Positions 8,918-18,148 are shown, counted from the stretch's first letter. The stretch is DNA of 48,243 nt from Nodularia spumigena CCY9414 (GCF_000340565.2 NZ_CP007203.1:1306029-1354271); one strand, 5' to 3'. Notes: generated from the letters alone by a model not told the origin. Numbers and translations are program-made.

Positions 8918-8953
8918 ACCATAAAATAGGGTGCATTAATTAAAACGCACCCT
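8918..8953 (-). terminator. Probable terminator of the 9082-9528 gene
   Basis: The stem AGGGTGC/GCACCCT (8928-8934 and 8947-8953) is followed on the minus strand by ATTTTATGG. It lies about 130 bases past the stop of the 9082-9528 gene. Confidence 0.5.
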
Positions 8954-9081
8954 CATATTTCAAATTAATTCAATTAATTTCAGTTTGTGCGATCGCTACC
9001 CTCTAATTACATTCCCCAACGGCTTGTAAACAGGGGAACAGCAGCTTACAGGCGGGTAGAAGTCGTGGATATTTAGGTTCT

Positions 9082-9528
9082 TTAGTAATCGATTTCCTTG
9101 AGGTTGTGTTCCTCATCCATTGCCACATCTAAGAATGTACCGGTTTTGCCATGAACCTCAGTTCTAAAGCTGTACTCTTTTTTGTCGTAAGGCAACTTCA
9201 CCTTGAGGAGATAGTCAGCCTCTGGTAAGTTCTTGAACCAGAAGTTACCATGTTCATCAGTACGAGTACTTTGGGGTGGCAAGGTATTGATGGTAACTTT
9301 GGCATTTTCTACCAAATCTTCTGCTGGGAGACCGTTCCAGCGATGAGTATCAGCGAGTTGACCGTAAATTATGCTGTCGCCTTGGGGTGGGTTCCACAAA
9401 CCCATAGCAGGTTGCTGAATGGCGATCGCGGCGATCGCAGTAGCCATGACTAACAAGCCACTCACGAATCGTCGCAGTTGTTTGGCGCGGAAGCTCCAAA
9501 AATTCGGCTGAAGTTTCATTTTCAACAT
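9082..9528 (-). CDS. Small secreted protein with carboxypeptidase-regulatory-like (prealbumin-like) domain
   Basis: The 148-residue product has an N-terminal basic region and one hydrophobic segment (about residues 22-40, ending PAMG), so it is probably exported. The mature part reads like a small beta-sandwich of the carboxypeptidase regulatory type: an IYGQLAD strand, then TDEHGNFWFKNLPEADYLLKV-type strands, typical of surface or periplasmic add-on domains. No catalytic residues are apparent. It lies 180 bases downstream of the alkaline phosphatase gene on the same strand, with a palindromic repeat between them, so co-transcription is possible but unproven. A second in-frame ATG three codons in could be the true start. 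Confidence 0.6.
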   Translation of the reverse strand: MLKMKLQPNFWSFRAKQLRRFVSGLLVMATAIAAIAIQQPAMGLWNPPQGDSIIYGQLADTHRWNGLPAEDLVENAKVTINTLPPQSTRTDEHGNFWFKNLPEADYLLKVKLPYDKKEYSFRTEVHGKTGTFLDVAMDEEHNLKEIDY

Positions 9529-9562
9529 ATCTTACACCTACTAGTGAATAATTACTAATTCG

Positions 9563-9620
9563 TCATGCTCCCTTTGGGAGAGCTACGCTCTAAGCGCAGC
9601 TATGCCGCAGGCTTTACGTA
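9563..9620. repeat. Dispersed palindromic repeat
   Basis: The stretch contains CTCCCTTTGGGAG and AGCTACGCTCT arms of the kind scattered through Nostoc intergenic regions. Related arms occur at 23751-23822 and 28524-28555. Confidence 0.6.
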
Positions 9621-9709
9621 ATTCGTAGTTAAGTTATATGTAATCAGTGGGAGTTGGAACTCGCCACTGATTGCAATTGATGAATTAACGATTACGAATC
9701 TTTTTGAGA

Positions 9710-11827
9710 TTAGCGAAATGGACGCACTGGACGCACTGGAGGTTCAGGACGAACTGGACGCTGTGGACGTTGGGGATCTGGTCTGGTTTCGGTCAACAAC
9801 TGAGATAAGGCGTTGCGATCGCGTACACCAGAAATCGCGGCCGCCATGCGTTGGAATACTTGAATGTTATCAATCGTACCGTTGAATAAGGTGCTACCTG
9901 GCCCTTCAGCTGCGATCGCTACGTCATCAGCAGTGTGGTTAGCAACTGTAGTCGCACGTTGCAAGTCAGCAGTTAACAGCAGTCCTTCTGGATCACGGGC
10001 TGGATTGACTTGAGTCCCATCACCACCTACAGCTGGCGCTCGGTTAATGTCATCAGTTAAAAAGTCAGTACGGAAGACTGGGCGAGCCGAAACACCGATG
10101 GCTAATTTTCTAGAAGGAGTTGCATCATCGGGGAAACCATTACGATCAGCATCAACGTAATTGGTAAAGCCAGCACCACCGAAGGAACGCATAGCATCTC
10201 TGAGATCAATTCGACCTTCACGGATACCAACGCTGTCTACAGTACCACCAATGGTTTGACCTTGGGCATGGTCAGAGGTGACGATTAACAGAGTGTTACC
10301 TGAGCGTTGAGCATATTCGCGTCCGCCTTTAACTGCTTTATCAAGTGCCAAGACTTCATATATTGTCCGGTCAGTATCCAGAGGATGAGCTAACTTGTCA
10401 CTTTGAGAAGATTCTACCAGTAAGATCCAACCTTCAGGATGCAGTTGATCTAAAACTGCGATCGCCTTTTGGTGCATTTCTGCCAATGTGGGAATGCTGG
10501 CAAATTCTGAAGGAATAGGAGGATTAAGTTCATTAGCTCCGCGTCCTTCAATTTTGGCTAAACCTCTAGAGATTAATAGGTCTAGTTCTGAAGGAATATT
10601 TGAAGCTCCTAAAGCTGAACCTTCACGGAAGTCTCCTAAAAATAGGCCTAACATCGGACGGTTGTTAGGAGCGCTGTTTAACTCGTTTAAGTTTTTAACA
10701 ATGCTGTAGCCTAGTTCTGATGCGACTTCAGTTAAATCTTTGCCATCAGGACGAGATGCAGTGTCTTTAAATTCATCCCTCCGGCTTTGGGGTACATAGT
10801 TCCGTGCGCCAGGTCCTAAAATCACATCAACTGGTTGGGCTAATTTCTTCCAACCTTGGTAGCCAGTGGCGGGTAGAACATAGCCATCATCACTAAAAAA
10901 GTCGAAATAAGACTGTGCGATCGCGGGATTTTGACCACGGTTAACAATATTAGTCCCAAATGATCCCGGTGTTGCATCGGTAGTGAACGCAGTGGTAACT
11001 AAACCAATACCCCAGTTAAATTTCCGCTTCATGTACTGAGGTAGAGTTTCAACGCGAGGATTGTCGAAGGGATTACTCGGAGTGTTGTCTGGGACAGCGT
11101 TCATGGCGTTGTTAATGGTTTTAACGCCAGAAGCCCAAGCCGCAGCAGTGTTAGCAGAGTCAGGAATAATGCTATCCAATGAATGGGTAGACATTAAACC
11201 CAATTCTGGCATTTGCTCAATTTGCATATAGCCAGCAGGTTGACCATCTTTTACACCATATTCCATAATGCGGGCCGCAGTCCGCAGGGGAACCCCCATA
11301 CCATCACCGACGTAGAAAATAATCCGACTGAGGTCGCCGGAGCGTTGGAAACGCTGTACTTTGTAGGTATTGCGAGCAAAAACGCTTCTACCACCAATGT
11401 TGACTGTGGCTTCTACGGTGTAAGTACCAGGATTTTCAAATGAATAGTTCCGCAGTGTTTGACCAAATAGTCCTGCATTGGTTGGCTTACCAATTTCCAG
11501 TTCACCACCGGGTAGTTGCAACTGTTCGTTAATACCTTCTCTAAAAGTATTGGTAAAGTCTACTCCATTGATTCTCAGAGAAGTTAAGGTAGGTTCCTGA
11601 CCAGATTCGGCAGGGAATGTGCTTTCTACCCGTAAATCAAAACGTTGGTCTACCAAGAGAGTGGAATTATTGGTAGGCCAAATTCTCACTTCGTCTTGCA
11701 GATTATTAAAGGGTTGGGCGTAAGCTGGAACTGTTGTTCCTAACCAGCAAGATAGCACCAATACCAGTACCATTCCTGCTGCTTGCAATCGAGTCCTAAC
11801 AGACCCGAATCCGGAAATATCTTTCAT
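9710..11827 (-). CDS. phoA: Alkaline phosphatase, PhoA type, secreted
   Basis: This 705-residue exported enzyme releases phosphate from organic esters. A signal peptide (hydrophobic core around residues 19-34, AYA cleavage site near 37) is followed by a beta-rich N-terminal domain (about 45-160). The alkaline phosphatase domain starts at IIFYVGDGMG, where D175 is the first metal ligand. PDSANTAAAW carries the nucleophile S224. TTDATPGS, LVESSQSDKLAH and TSDHAQG carry further metal ligands. The C-terminus is a proline/arginine-rich tail (repeated RPxRP). The N-terminal domain makes it longer than E. coli PhoA, which fits large cyanobacterial versions. PhoX lies about 1.5 kb upstream on the same strand, so this is a phosphate-scavenging block. 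The symbol reflects the family, not a checked orthologue. Confidence 0.9.
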   Translation of the reverse strand: MKDISGFGSVRTRLQAAGMVLVLVLSCWLGTTVPAYAQPFNNLQDEVRIWPTNNSTLLVDQRFDLRVESTFPAESGQEPTLTSLRINGVDFTNTFREGINEQLQLPGGELEIGKPTNAGLFGQTLRNYSFENPGTYTVEATVNIGGRSVFARNTYKVQRFQRSGDLSRIIFYVGDGMGVPLRTAARIMEYGVKDGQPAGYMQIEQMPELGLMSTHSLDSIIPDSANTAAAWASGVKTINNAMNAVPDNTPSNPFDNPRVETLPQYMKRKFNWGIGLVTTAFTTDATPGSFGTNIVNRGQNPAIAQSYFDFFSDDGYVLPATGYQGWKKLAQPVDVILGPGARNYVPQSRRDEFKDTASRPDGKDLTEVASELGYSIVKNLNELNSAPNNRPMLGLFLGDFREGSALGASNIPSELDLLISRGLAKIEGRGANELNPPIPSEFASIPTLAEMHQKAIAVLDQLHPEGWILLVESSQSDKLAHPLDTDRTIYEVLALDKAVKGGREYAQRSGNTLLIVTSDHAQGQTIGGTVDSVGIREGRIDLRDAMRSFGGAGFTNYVDADRNGFPDDATPSRKLAIGVSARPVFRTDFLTDDINRAPAVGGDGTQVNPARDPEGLLLTADLQRATTVANHTADDVAIAAEGPGSTLFNGTIDNIQVFQRMAAAISGVRDRNALSQLLTETRPDPQRPQRPVRPEPPVRPVRPFR

Positions 11828-11948
11828 CGATTAAAAGACCTCATAGTAGGTAGTAACCAATTGATAAATTGGTGATCATATGCTTTGACTGGTTAAAAAA
11901 CAGGGTAAGCATCATGTTTAACATCGAATTTAAAGGGAAAATTTATAT

Positions 11949-12968
11949 TTAATTAGATTTATTAGCCGCTAACATCAGTGATAAATCTTGGTTAAACAAC
12001 GGATGTAGGGGAAGTTTTGCCGACTTTGGTGGGCTAGTTAATTGCAAAGTTGTTTCCGCAATTTTAAAATTTTCTTGGAGGTGAATTTGCAATTTATTGA
12101 TGAGGCGATCGCGCTCTTGATTTGTGGCACATTCTACAATTACGTTGGCACACAGCATGACTTTATTACTGCTAATTGTCCAAATATGTAGTTTTTCTAC
12201 TTGCACAACGCCGGCAAAAGATTTGATTAATTTTTCCACTTCCACAGGGTCAATAGATTTAGGTGCATATTCCAAAAAAATCTTGATGCTTTCTTGGACT
12301 AAAGGCAATGCACTCACACCCGTGAAAGTTGCCACTACCAAACTAATCGCCACATCAGCCCACCACCAATCCCACAAATGAATCATCACAGCCGCAATAA
12401 TTACTCCCACAGAACTAGCAGTATCAGCGATAATATGTAACAACGCTCCCTGCAAATTCAAATCATTATGAGAGTGGGGATGTAACAAGCTGATATTAAG
12501 CAAATTGACAATTAAACCCATGACGGCAACTACCAACATTGGTAAGCCTAAAATCACCCCTGGGTGTTGCCAGCGTTGAATTGCCTCCCAAGTTATAAAA
12601 GTAGCGATCGCTAGCAAACTTAAGCCATTTAACAAAGCAGCTAAAACTTCAACGCGTTGATTTCCAAATGTTGCCTTACCTTTGGCTGGTTGCTGTGCTA
12701 AATAAGTAGAAAATAAAGATATTACCAAAGCGGCAATATCAGAAAACATATGTCCAGCATCAGCCTGTAAAGATAAACTTTGACTCCACAAACCCACAGT
12801 CCATTCAACCACAAAAAAACAAGTAAGTAAGCCTGCTGCTAACCATAAAATCTTGGTTTTTTGCTGACTTTGCAGTATTATTTCTGGATCATCTGTACAG
12901 TCACATTCACACCATTGAAGTGAAAACATTCTCCAAAACCTTATTAGTATCAGCCTAAAGTTGCTCAC
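11949..12968 (-). CDS. Cation diffusion facilitator (CDF), CzcD/ZnT-like metal exporter
   Basis: This 339-residue membrane protein probably exports Zn(II) or a related divalent ion. Six membrane segments lie between about residues 40 and 220. TM2 carries the metal-site pattern DAGHMFSD (residues 70-77), and TM5 carries LHIIADTASS. A histidine-rich stretch, HPHSHND, sits in the loop between TM4 and TM5. The C-terminal cytoplasmic domain (about 225-320) has the VEKLHIWTISS pattern of CDF dimerisation domains. An N-terminal CECDC motif (residues 20-24) could bind metal as well. It lies between the two phosphatases on the same strand. Both phosphatases use metals, but a functional link is only a guess. 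Confidence 0.88.
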   Translation of the reverse strand: MSNFRLILIRFWRMFSLQWCECDCTDDPEIILQSQQKTKILWLAAGLLTCFFVVEWTVGLWSQSLSLQADAGHMFSDIAALVISLFSTYLAQQPAKGKATFGNQRVEVLAALLNGLSLLAIATFITWEAIQRWQHPGVILGLPMLVVAVMGLIVNLLNISLLHPHSHNDLNLQGALLHIIADTASSVGVIIAAVMIHLWDWWWADVAISLVVATFTGVSALPLVQESIKIFLEYAPKSIDPVEVEKLIKSFAGVVQVEKLHIWTISSNKVMLCANVIVECATNQERDRLINKLQIHLQENFKIAETTLQLTSPPKSAKLPLHPLFNQDLSLMLAANKSN

Positions 12969-13301
12969 TAGCAGAATATTTCCATAGAGGATGGAAATAC
13001 TGCGGTTAAAAGCTTATCTTTAATACAGCGATGGGTAAAATATGCTATCCCACACTTTTTGATCAACTGACCCACAAATTTTTCCGTAAATACTTGATTC
13101 TCAATATCAGAATGCTTGAACAGCAGTACACATACAATAATATGATAAAACCCCTCTTTGTTAATTTAAGAAAAGGTAAAATTAAGAATAAGATATCGAA
13201 AAAAGTGAAAGAATAAAAGAAAAAAGATCCCCGACTTCTTCAATAAGTCGGGGATCTGAAATCCAAAGTTATTAGTTTTTAACTAATACAGCATCAAAGA
13301 T
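12969..13301. other. Intergenic, no convincing gene
   Basis: The region between phoX and the CDF gene holds the phoX terminator hairpin (13225-13257) and AT-rich sequence. A 61-codon open frame on the plus strand (13031-13216) is very Lys/Asn-rich and has no recognisable features, so I do not call it. Confidence 0.5.
13212..13257 (-). terminator. Strong terminator of phoX
   Basis: A 13-bp perfect stem AGATCCCCGACTT/AAGTCGGGGATCT has a 7-base loop. On the minus strand a T-rich run (TTTTTCTTTTATT) follows it. The same hairpin family recurs at 24609-24641. Confidence 0.9.
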
Positions 13302-15533
13302 TTATTCACCAATAATGCCACCGTCATCACGGGTAATGACCACAGTTGCCGAACGGGGGCGACCTTGGGGGCCATAACCTTGGCTGTGTGGCCAGTTACT
13401 TCTGCTGGTGGGATTAGCAACACTTCCGCGAGAACCTGGATGCTGAATGTTGATGAACATGGTTTTGTGATCAGGTGTAGTAATCACACCAGTTACTTCA
13501 CAGTCTGTGGGGCTGCTGAGGAAAAGTTTAATTTCTCTAGGATCATTAGGGTTGGCACAAACCATCGAGTTACTGCCAATGTTTCTTAAAGTACCTGTAC
13601 CAGTACCTGATTGGTCAGTTTGAATCCAGAGACGACCGTAGTAGTCGAACCAAAGACCATCTGGTGCAACGAAGTCGTGGTCGCCATTGATGTTGCCTTT
13701 ACGATTCGGGTCGTTGTCTTGTCTGTCGCCACACAAAACATAAATATCCCAACTGAAGGTGGTAGATGCAACGCTGCGTCCCGTTTCACGCCAACGAATG
13801 ATGTGACCGTAAATGTTGCTTTCTCTGGGGTTAGCAGCATCAACTGGAGGACGTGAACTACCTCCAGGGGTTGTACCATCTGGGTTATTAACGGAGGACG
13901 GAGTTGTTCCGCGACGAGAGTTGTTGGTCAACGCACAGTAAACTTCAACTTCATTGAATCCACCAATGCGGGGACGTTCAGCAATCCACTCTGGGCGGTC
14001 CATCATGGTTGCGCCAACTCTATCGGCAGCTTGTCTGGTTTTAATCAGAACTTCAGCTTGGCTATTAAATCCGTTAGCTGGAGTTAGTCCGCCCTGACCG
14101 TAGACTAAAGGAAGCCAATTGCCAGTACCATCATCGTTGAATTTAGCAACGTACAGCGTACCGTGGTCAAGCAGGTCACGGTTGGCACTACGAACATTGG
14201 GATTATATTGTCTAGAGCAAACGAACTTATAGATATACTCGTTTACGTTGTCGTCACCTGTATAGTAAGCCAGACGGTTGTTATCATCGACAACATATTG
14301 AGCGCTCTCGTGTCTGATGCGACCTAGAGAAGTACGCTTGACTGGTTTGCTGTTGGGATCATAAGGGTCAATTTCGACCATCCAACCAAACAAATGAGGT
14401 TCTAGGGGATTGTCAAAAGCATCAAAGCGTGGATCAACCACAGGCCAGCGATAACCGGATGATGTGGGGATACCGTAGCGTCTTTGTCCATTGACGATAT
14501 CAGCCTTTTTCCCTTCCAGACCTAGATTTGCCAGGACATCGTTATTTACATCGTCAGCTTGGTCGTTACTAAATGTCCGGTTGGCAAAATAACCTTGGAA
14601 GTTTTCTTCAGCAGTCAGGTAAGTACCCCAAGGTGTTATGCCGTGGGCGCAATTGTTTAACGTACCATAAGCTGTGTAGCCATCGTTGATACCAATTTCA
14701 AATGATCCATTAGGTTGAATGGAGAATTTCTTGGATTTCATCAACGCATCACCCGCAGCTGGCCCAGAAACTCGCATCTCTGTGTTACCAGTGATCCGGC
14801 GACCATAACGAGAATTGCGGTCAACACTCCAGCTCTTACCAGATCTGTCTATTGAAAATAATCCGCTCCACCCGAATTTGGATATCTCTACAACAGATAC
14901 ACCATGAGCAGCTTGAGTTTTCCTGGCTTTCTCAATTGTCATTTCGGCATCACTTGTGTTCCCAGTGGGATGAAGGAAGATTTCTTGGGTATATTCGTGG
15001 TTAACGCACAGCAGCCCCCGATTGTTATATGCGCGTCCTTCTACAGGTACTGGCAAACCTTTTGTCCGGTTGAGATAGCCGCTTCCTGGTAAAGGGAAGA
15101 AGTGCATCCCATCAGTATTCATCCCAAATTGCTTTTCTTGTGCCGCCGCATCCTGAGAAGCATCTGGTAACCAGTCTGGCGCACCAGGCATAATCGGATC
15201 ACCCCAAGCAACTAAGACTCTGGCTGTGTAACCTTTGGGAACGGTGACAAGATCCTTCTCTAATAGTCCTGTTGCTTCGTTGAGCAGATTTGGCTGAATG
15301 CTCTCGAAACCAATACCACCAAAACCAAGTCCGGCTGGAACTGGTGCTGCTTCTACAGTTTGGAGAAAACCACTGATGGCAATATCACTAAACACAGTTG
15401 CCGCAGTAGCTGCCGCCGTTGTCGTGATGAAACGTCTGCGCTTCATGCTGACGCGTCCAATCACGTCAAGGATTGACTCGTTACCGGATGGGTTAATAGT
15501 TACGTTATTTTTGGGGTGAAGATGACCTTTCAT
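13302..15533 (-). CDS. phoX: PhoX-type alkaline phosphatase, Tat-exported
   Basis: This 743-residue phosphatase belongs to the PhoX (DUF839) family, whose members use iron and calcium instead of zinc. The N-terminus carries a Tat signal: MKRRRFITTTAAATAATVF around residues 30-48, preceded by a 29-residue extension. Cleavage is likely after VEA near 62. Family landmarks include LLCVNHEYT, NNCAHGITPWGTYLTAEENF (with the conserved Cys and Glu ligands) and DGLWFDYYGRLWIQTD. Length and layout fit the family. Upstream at 15594 a MITE sits within the promoter region. A loose Pho-box-like sequence is seen near 15840-15866 on the minus strand. The start at 15533 follows the longest frame; M30 is possible but would leave a very short n-region. 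Confidence 0.9.
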   Translation of the reverse strand: MKGHLHPKNNVTINPSGNESILDVIGRVSMKRRRFITTTAAATAATVFSDIAISGFLQTVEAAPVPAGLGFGGIGFESIQPNLLNEATGLLEKDLVTVPKGYTARVLVAWGDPIMPGAPDWLPDASQDAAAQEKQFGMNTDGMHFFPLPGSGYLNRTKGLPVPVEGRAYNNRGLLCVNHEYTQEIFLHPTGNTSDAEMTIEKARKTQAAHGVSVVEISKFGWSGLFSIDRSGKSWSVDRNSRYGRRITGNTEMRVSGPAAGDALMKSKKFSIQPNGSFEIGINDGYTAYGTLNNCAHGITPWGTYLTAEENFQGYFANRTFSNDQADDVNNDVLANLGLEGKKADIVNGQRRYGIPTSSGYRWPVVDPRFDAFDNPLEPHLFGWMVEIDPYDPNSKPVKRTSLGRIRHESAQYVVDDNNRLAYYTGDDNVNEYIYKFVCSRQYNPNVRSANRDLLDHGTLYVAKFNDDGTGNWLPLVYGQGGLTPANGFNSQAEVLIKTRQAADRVGATMMDRPEWIAERPRIGGFNEVEVYCALTNNSRRGTTPSSVNNPDGTTPGGSSRPPVDAANPRESNIYGHIIRWRETGRSVASTTFSWDIYVLCGDRQDNDPNRKGNINGDHDFVAPDGLWFDYYGRLWIQTDQSGTGTGTLRNIGSNSMVCANPNDPREIKLFLSSPTDCEVTGVITTPDHKTMFINIQHPGSRGSVANPTSRSNWPHSQGYGPQGRPRSATVVITRDDGGIIGE

Positions 15534-15593
15534 TGTGTGTTCTCCATTTTTAAGTTCAGAAAGTTGCTATTCAATTAATTTCTTTATTGCAAC

Positions 15594-15684
15594 AGGACTT
15601 ACGCAAAATTATGAAAAAACGAACCACGAAGGACACAAAGGACACGAAGTCAAGAGGGTTTCAGAGAGTTCTTGCGTAAGTCCT
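15594..15684. mobile_element. MITE, AGGACTTACGC family, copy 2 (91 bp)
   Basis: The ends AGGACTTACGCAA and TTGCGTAAGTCCT are perfect inverted repeats. Flanks TGCAAC (15588-15593) and TGCAAG (15686-15691) match in 5 of 6 bases. The interior shares AACGAACCACG and TTTCAGAGAGTTC with the copy inside vapC. It lies about 60 bases upstream of phoX and could alter its expression. Confidence 0.85.
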
Positions 15685-15998
15685 ATGCAAGTGGAATCTG
15701 GTAAACAAAAAATCTACATATTGAGAGAAAAATCTGAGATATGCCTGGAAAATCGGGGTCTCTTTTTTTCCCGCAATAAACAATAAAATTGCTTTTGTAC
15801 TGCTGATGTCTACAACATTGATGCAGTTGCTTTCAATTTAGGTAATCAGCATTAACATCAGGTTATGTATTGTTTAATTTGAATTTATAAACAAGCTTTT
15901 TTTGCCAAAAATATTGTGTTTTAGATAACATTCACCTGTTTTCTCAGGAATGATAGAGAAAGGAACAGTGTTCAGTACTCTGCTGTCCTATCCTGGAG
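15685..15998. other. Intergenic, upstream of phoX and the glycosyltransferase
   Basis: The region is AT-rich. On the minus strand near 15840-15866, three TAACCT/TTAATG/TTACCT-like blocks lie 10-11 bases apart. This could be a degenerate Pho box for phoX, but the match is weak. No gene was seen. Confidence 0.35.
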
Positions 15999-16973
15999 AT
16001 GTGTAATACTGTTGTGGGTGAGACTGTGTTTTTTAGCGTTGTTATACCGACTTATAATCGCCAGCCGATTTTAGAAAAGTGCCTCCGCGCGTTGGAGGTG
16101 CAGGAATTGAGTCGATCAAGTTCCGTAACTGATTACGAAATTGTCTTGGTAGATGATGGTTCTACTGATGGCACATTAGAATGGTTAGCAGCACACAAAG
16201 CAGAATTTCCCCATGTGCGTTGTTTTGAGCAAGACCACGCCGGGCCGGCTGCGGCTCGTAATTTGGGGGTGGAAAAGGCACTGGGAGACACAATTATCTT
16301 TATTGATAGTGATTTGGTGGTGCTGAAGAACTTTCTGCAAGCTCATGCAGATGCGCTGGTGCAGGGAGGGGAAAAATTAGGGAGCGATCGCTTTTTTACT
16401 TACGGTGCAGTAATTAATACTTGTAATTTCGCGCAACCCACCGCCGAACCCTATAAAATTACGGATTTTTCCGCAGCTTTCTTTGCCACGGGTAACGTAG
16501 CCATTCCCAAACATTGGTTAGAGAAAGCTGGACTTTTTGATAATAGCTTTCAACTCTATGGTTGGGAAGATTTAGAATTAGGTGTCAGACTCAAAAAACT
16601 GGGACTACAACTGATTAAATGTCCAGCAGCAGTTGGCTATCACTGGCATCCACCATTTAATTTAGAGCAAATTCCCCGTTTGATTGACCAAGAAATTCAA
16701 CGCGGACGCATGGGAGTTTTATTTTATCAAAAGCATTCCACTTGGGAAGTGCGAATGATGATTCAAATGACTTGGTTTCATCGTTTACTTTGGGGCATTC
16801 TCTCACTCAATGGCACACTGAACGAGCGAACAATGGCTCCCTTTTTGCGATGGCTAATTAAGTTAGGTAAACCCCAGTTAGCGTTAGAAGTTGCCCGAAT
16901 TTTTCTCAACTGGTACAACGTCAAGGGAGTTTATGCAGCTTATGCGGAAGCTAATAAATATCAACAAACTTAA
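15999..16973 (+). CDS. Family 2 glycosyltransferase (GT-A fold)
   Basis: This 324-residue cytoplasmic enzyme probably transfers a sugar to a cell-surface polysaccharide or glycolipid. The GT-A start is VVIPTYNR. The nucleotide-binding VDDGSTDG is at residues 51-58 and the metal-binding DSD at 103-105. GWEDLELGVRLKKLG (near 188) is the acceptor-side motif of galactosyltransferase-like C-terminal domains. The C-terminal 80 residues are amphipathic and tryptophan-rich and may attach to the membrane. The gene stands alone; acceptor and donor cannot be told. A start a few codons later is possible because the first ten residues are weakly conserved in character. Confidence 0.85.
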   Translation: MCNTVVGETVFFSVVIPTYNRQPILEKCLRALEVQELSRSSSVTDYEIVLVDDGSTDGTLEWLAAHKAEFPHVRCFEQDHAGPAAARNLGVEKALGDTIIFIDSDLVVLKNFLQAHADALVQGGEKLGSDRFFTYGAVINTCNFAQPTAEPYKITDFSAAFFATGNVAIPKHWLEKAGLFDNSFQLYGWEDLELGVRLKKLGLQLIKCPAAVGYHWHPPFNLEQIPRLIDQEIQRGRMGVLFYQKHSTWEVRMMIQMTWFHRLLWGILSLNGTLNERTMAPFLRWLIKLGKPQLALEVARIFLNWYNVKGVYAAYAEANKYQQT

Positions 16974-16980
16974 GATTTCA

Positions 16981-17106
16981 TCAAATATAGGCAGCTAAAG
17001 CAGTCAAATCATCGAATGCCTGTTCAGAGTCGGTATCAAGAATGTTGTAGTTTAGAAGCGCATTGAGTCTATCTTGCTCATTTTGCGGTATTGGTGAGTG
17101 TTGCAT
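16981..17106 (-). pseudogene. Remnant of a GAF-domain sensor gene (N-terminal 41 residues)
   Basis: The minus strand encodes 41 residues with the core RLNALLNYNILDTD and AFDDLTALAAYI. This is the characteristic start of many cyanobacterial GAF-domain histidine kinases and cyclases (x-RL-x-AL-x-Y-x-ILDT, then FDDLT-x-LA). The frame stops right where homologues normally continue into the GAF domain (usually YIC followed by TPIAL). I read it as a truncated remnant. A short functional peptide cannot be excluded. Confidence 0.55.
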
Positions 17107-17228
17107 TGATGGTAATTAATACTTATATATTTTTTAGGATATATCAGTATATATACGATGAAATATCATGATGTTAGTTGCTAACTGGAAAAAAATTTAA
17201 AAAACTTAAAGTTAAAACAATAGTTTAG

Positions 17229-17257
17229 TTATGATAGCCAATTGGTTGTGATATAGT
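17229..17257 (+). promoter_or_regulatory. Putative rpsB promoter
   Basis: The -10 hexamer TATAGT (17252-17257) is preceded by TGA, an extended -10. A weak -35 (TTATGA) lies 17 bases upstream. It is well placed for a transcript starting near 17264, which would include the folded leader. Confidence 0.5.
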
Positions 17258-17288
17258 AGGAGGGTTGTCTAATCTCGCACATCCAGTA

Positions 17289-17346
17289 ATTCGGGTGTTT
17301 CCTGATGGGGAAATACAACTGGGTGGAGGTTTAACCCGAATAGGAG
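17289..17346 (+). promoter_or_regulatory. Structured rpsB leader next to the ribosome-binding site
   Basis: ATTCGGGT (17289-17296) pairs perfectly with ACCCGAAT (17334-17341), enclosing a smaller hairpin TTTCC/GGAAA (17298-17302 and 17309-17313). The 3' arm ends directly before the ribosome-binding site AGGAG (17342-17346), which precedes ATG 17357. The layout suits translational autoregulation by S2, which is known for rpsB-tsf in other bacteria. Whether this fold is used here is inferred. Confidence 0.5.
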
Positions 17347-17356
17347 TTCAAAAAAT

Positions 17357-18148
17357 ATGCCAGTAGTTTCATTGGCTCAAATGATGGAGTCAGGGGTACA
17401 TTTCGGGCATCAAACCCGACGTTGGAACCCAAAAATGTCTCCGTACATTTATACTTCCCGCAATGGCGTACACATCATCGACTTGGTGCAGACTGCTCAG
17501 TTGATGGATAATGCGTATAACTATATGCGATCGCAGTCGGAGCAAGGGAAAAAATTCCTCTTCGTTGGTACTAAGCGCCAAGCAGCCGGAATTATTGCCC
17601 AAGAAGCGGCTCGTTGTGGCTCTCACTACATTAACCAACGTTGGTTGGGTGGAATGCTCACCAACTGGGCAACCATCAAAACCAGAGCCGACCGTCTCAA
17701 AGATTTGGAACGCCGCGAAGAAAACGGCGCACTAGATTTATTACCCAAAAAAGAAGCTTCAATGTTGCGTCGAGAGATGACGAAGCTGCAAAAATACCTG
17801 GGTGGTATTAAGAATATGCGGAAAGTCCCCGATGTAGTGGTGATTGTAGACCAACGGCGCGAATATAATGCAGTTCAAGAATGCCAAAAACTGGGATTGC
17901 CAATTGTGTCTATGCTAGATACAAACTGTGATCCAGATGTAGTAGATATCCCCATTCCAGCTAACGATGATGCGATCAGATCAATTAAGTTGATCGTGGG
18001 CAAATTGGCGGATGCGATTTATGAAGGTCGTGGCGGTACCCTCGAAGGTGAAGACGATTACGAAGACTATGATGGTTCTGAGTATGACGACGACTACGAC
18101 GAAAGCGAATACGCCCAAGGGTCTAGTGATGAGTCTTCTGATGAATAA
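17357..18148 (+). CDS. rpsB: Small-subunit ribosomal protein S2
   Basis: The 263-residue protein has the S2 signatures [19 protein letters not shown] at the N-terminus, [12 protein letters not shown], and [20 protein letters not shown]2 binds the small subunit and docks S1. The last 40 residues form a very acidic Asp/Glu/Tyr/Ser tail ([15 protein letters not shown]). This tail is absent from E. coli S2 but of a sort seen in cyanobacterial versions. tsf follows 186 bases downstream on the same strand, the classic rpsB-tsf order. An AGGAG ribosome-binding site supports ATG 17357. Confidence 0.98.
   Translation: MPVVSLAQMMESGVHFGHQTRRWNPKMSPYIYTSRNGVHIIDLVQTAQLMDNAYNYMRSQSEQGKKFLFVGTKRQAAGIIAQEAARCGSHYINQRWLGGMLTNWATIKTRADRLKDLERREENGALDLLPKKEASMLRREMTKLQKYLGGIKNMRKVPDVVVIVDQRREYNAVQECQKLGLPIVSMLDTNCDPDVVDIPIPANDDAIRSIKLIVGKLADAIYEGRGGTLEGEDDYEDYDGSEYDDDYDESEYAQGSSDESSDE

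Noticed and set aside
13031-13216. 61-codon plus-strand frame between phoX and the CDF gene
   Set aside because: It is Lys/Asn/Ile-rich with no ribosome-binding site or known feature, in AT-rich intergenic sequence next to a terminator.
15535-15786. 83-codon plus-strand frame
   Set aside because: More than a third of it is MITE sequence and it has no recognisable domain.
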